DNA of 64,000 bases. Origin: Latrodectus hesperus. Taxonomy: Eukaryota; Arthropoda; Arachnida; Araneae; Theridiidae. Shown piece by piece: positions 62,595 through 64,000 of this stretch (within the stretch, counting starts at the first letter, position 1; each line of letters begins with the position of its first letter). The position numbers were made by a program, and so were the translations under genes. The stretch is taken from the NCBI GenBank assembly GCA_037975125.1, contig JAJQOW010000015.1, positions 1,003,501-1,067,500 on the forward strand, in the 5' to 3' direction. The notes under the pieces were generated by a model. That model saw nothing but the letters and a program-made list of their open reading frames with translations. It was not told the DNA's origin and made no database searches.

Positions 62595-63780
62595 GCTAAT
62601 ATATATTTACTGAATTGAACTGCGATTCAAGTTCTAGATCTGAAGATAGTTCAATTCGACCATAATAGGATTGTTATTGTAATTATCAATAAATGGATTG
62701 TATTCACAGATTACTTGAACGCACATCTTCTTCTGGGGGATAATACTGACCGCAAAAGCCGTTGGAAGTTCATTTAAATGCTCCTAAATGACGCTTATAA
62801 ATTTTCTTCTGATCTATGTCATTAGCATTAACGAAATCAAAGAAAGAAGTAAATATATCAAAGGTATTTTCTCTTCCACCCGTTTGATCCAGAGTTTTAA
62901 TTTTTTTTTGAAAGTATCAATTTTATTGTAAGAGTTGAAAGCGGTGTTATTTTTAGCTTGGAGACTTAAATTTAATTCGTTTATCAATGAAAGTATGATG
63001 GGTATGAAAGCAAAGGTACCCATTCTTTGTTCTGAAAATGTCTACTCACTAAAGATCCCTTCTGATTTAAAAACGATTGTATGTCATTTTTCAATTCATA
63101 AAACCGGTTAAGTACTTTTCCTGAGAATAACCAGCGTACAATAATTGCACATGATCCCATCAAGTTGTTAACAACCTTGAATTTATGCCGTTACATCTGA
63201 TTAAATTTACAACTTTTACCGATTCTAGAAAAATCTCCTTCACTTATGGGGACAATTTCTTTGCTGCTAAATATTAACAAAGAATAATACAGCGAGTGAC
63301 AACTAATTCGTCCGATTCTACACCTGTTATTCCCTCTGCAATAATTGTAAGTCTTCTAGTCATAAAAGCAGCGCCATCTGTACACAAACGGATGCATTTT
63401 TTCTAGTCAATGGACTTATTTTCAACGTAATTGTTAACTGCCTTAAGTATTTCAGTATTGTTTGTTTGGGATAGTAGTTCGATACAGCACATCAATTCTT
63501 CTCTAAAATCATTTTCACAATCATATCAACGAATATGACATAATAATATGCACTATTTGAGACGCCAATTGACTCATCCAGTTGGACAGCAAACCATTTT
63601 GATTTACGAATATCTTGCAGTAGTTGACTTTTTATGTCGTGTAATAATTCACATATTCTTCGTTCTATTAAACTATTGTTATTGCAATGTAACTGCTGTT
63701 TTAATATTGGTTGATGGCCGATGATACTTTGGTTTTTGGACTGACAACTGGATATTTCGCGAACCGATAAATATTTCTTG
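62595..63780 (-). pseudogene. ZBED5/FAM200-like hAT transposase, broken
   Basis: Minus strand, 5' to 3': LLQDIRKSKWFAVQLDESIG, the catalytic-domain DES motif; CTDGAA block near 63390; KKLSP; then ILSLINELNLSLQAKN and KIDTFKKKLKLW (62814-63023), EHLNELPTAF, and SSDLELESQFN. The order matches ZBED5/FAM200-type proteins derived from hAT transposons. Many stops and shifts. The upstream BED-finger part would be beyond 63780 and is not recognisable. Confidence 0.78.
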
Positions 63781-64000
63781 CTGACCAGTATTGGGGAAAC
63801 ACGGATCTAGAAAAATAAAGCTTTTTATTTTCAATACTTTATTTTTCTGTGATTAATTAACTTTTATTCCTTCCAAAAAATAAATTTTTTTAATTAATTG
63901 AACTGAATTTTCAAGATTCAAAGTAACATCCCTCTATAGAAATGAAAATTATTATTTTCAATATTTTATTTTCTTTCATTAATGGAATTCTTCTAACAAA

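Overview
The window reads as AT-rich nuclear DNA of an arthropod, most likely a spider or related chelicerate. Coding exons are short, introns have GT-AG borders, and the introns are filled with (AT)n tracts, tRNA-headed SINEs, RNase H-bearing LINEs and several DNA-transposon superfamilies. The species call is inference: nothing in the window names it.

The only host gene I can support is on the + strand. It encodes a glycoside hydrolase family 31 alpha-glucosidase of the lysosomal acid alpha-glucosidase / maltase-glucoamylase type. I trace sixteen exons from 3690 to 52880. They join in one frame to 621 codons plus a stop. They run from the middle of the (beta/alpha)8 barrel to the C-terminus. 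The 5' exons (signal peptide, trefoil domain, N-terminal beta-sandwich, start of the barrel) are not visible and should lie before base 1. Nucleophile Asp, acid/base Asp and the other sugar-contacting residues are all present, so the gene looks functional. A poly(A) signal follows the stop at 52933.

Layout. 1-3689: a 216-bp tandem duplication and a decayed LINE. 3690-6161: exons 1-3. 6162-10515: AT satellite, a solo LTR with a heat-shock-like element, and a SINE composite. 10652-17138: a hAT MITE, LINE debris, and a three-layer nest (SINE in hAT in mariner/Tc1 relic). 17139-23026: exons 5-8 with three LINE fragments and a SINE. 23027-29964: exons 9-11, a LINE fragment and a second LTR. 29965-35383: a Merlin transposon, an internally deleted RTE with a perfect 23-bp hairpin, a LINE composite and a chimeric SINE. 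35506-43496: SINEs, a THAP-coding element splitting a SINE, a LINE and a TCCA-type repeat field. 43497-47132: exons 13-15, a hAT MITE and an unidentified flanked insertion. 47133-52662: Tc1 relic, LINE, and a mariner-like element with about 180-bp inverted repeats. 52663-52880: last coding exon, bracketed by mariner-like inverted repeats. 53000-64000: no host gene; a 66-bp minisatellite, MITE, mariner relic, SINEs, a LINE inserted in a 60-bp minisatellite, and a broken ZBED5-like hAT transposase at the right edge.

No conventional multi-gene system is present. The most unusual material is in the mobile elements: SINEs that share one 3' module under different heads (one proven chimera with its own target duplication), a mini-RTE, LTRs with a heat-shock-type promoter, and a terminal exon sitting between transposon-like ends.
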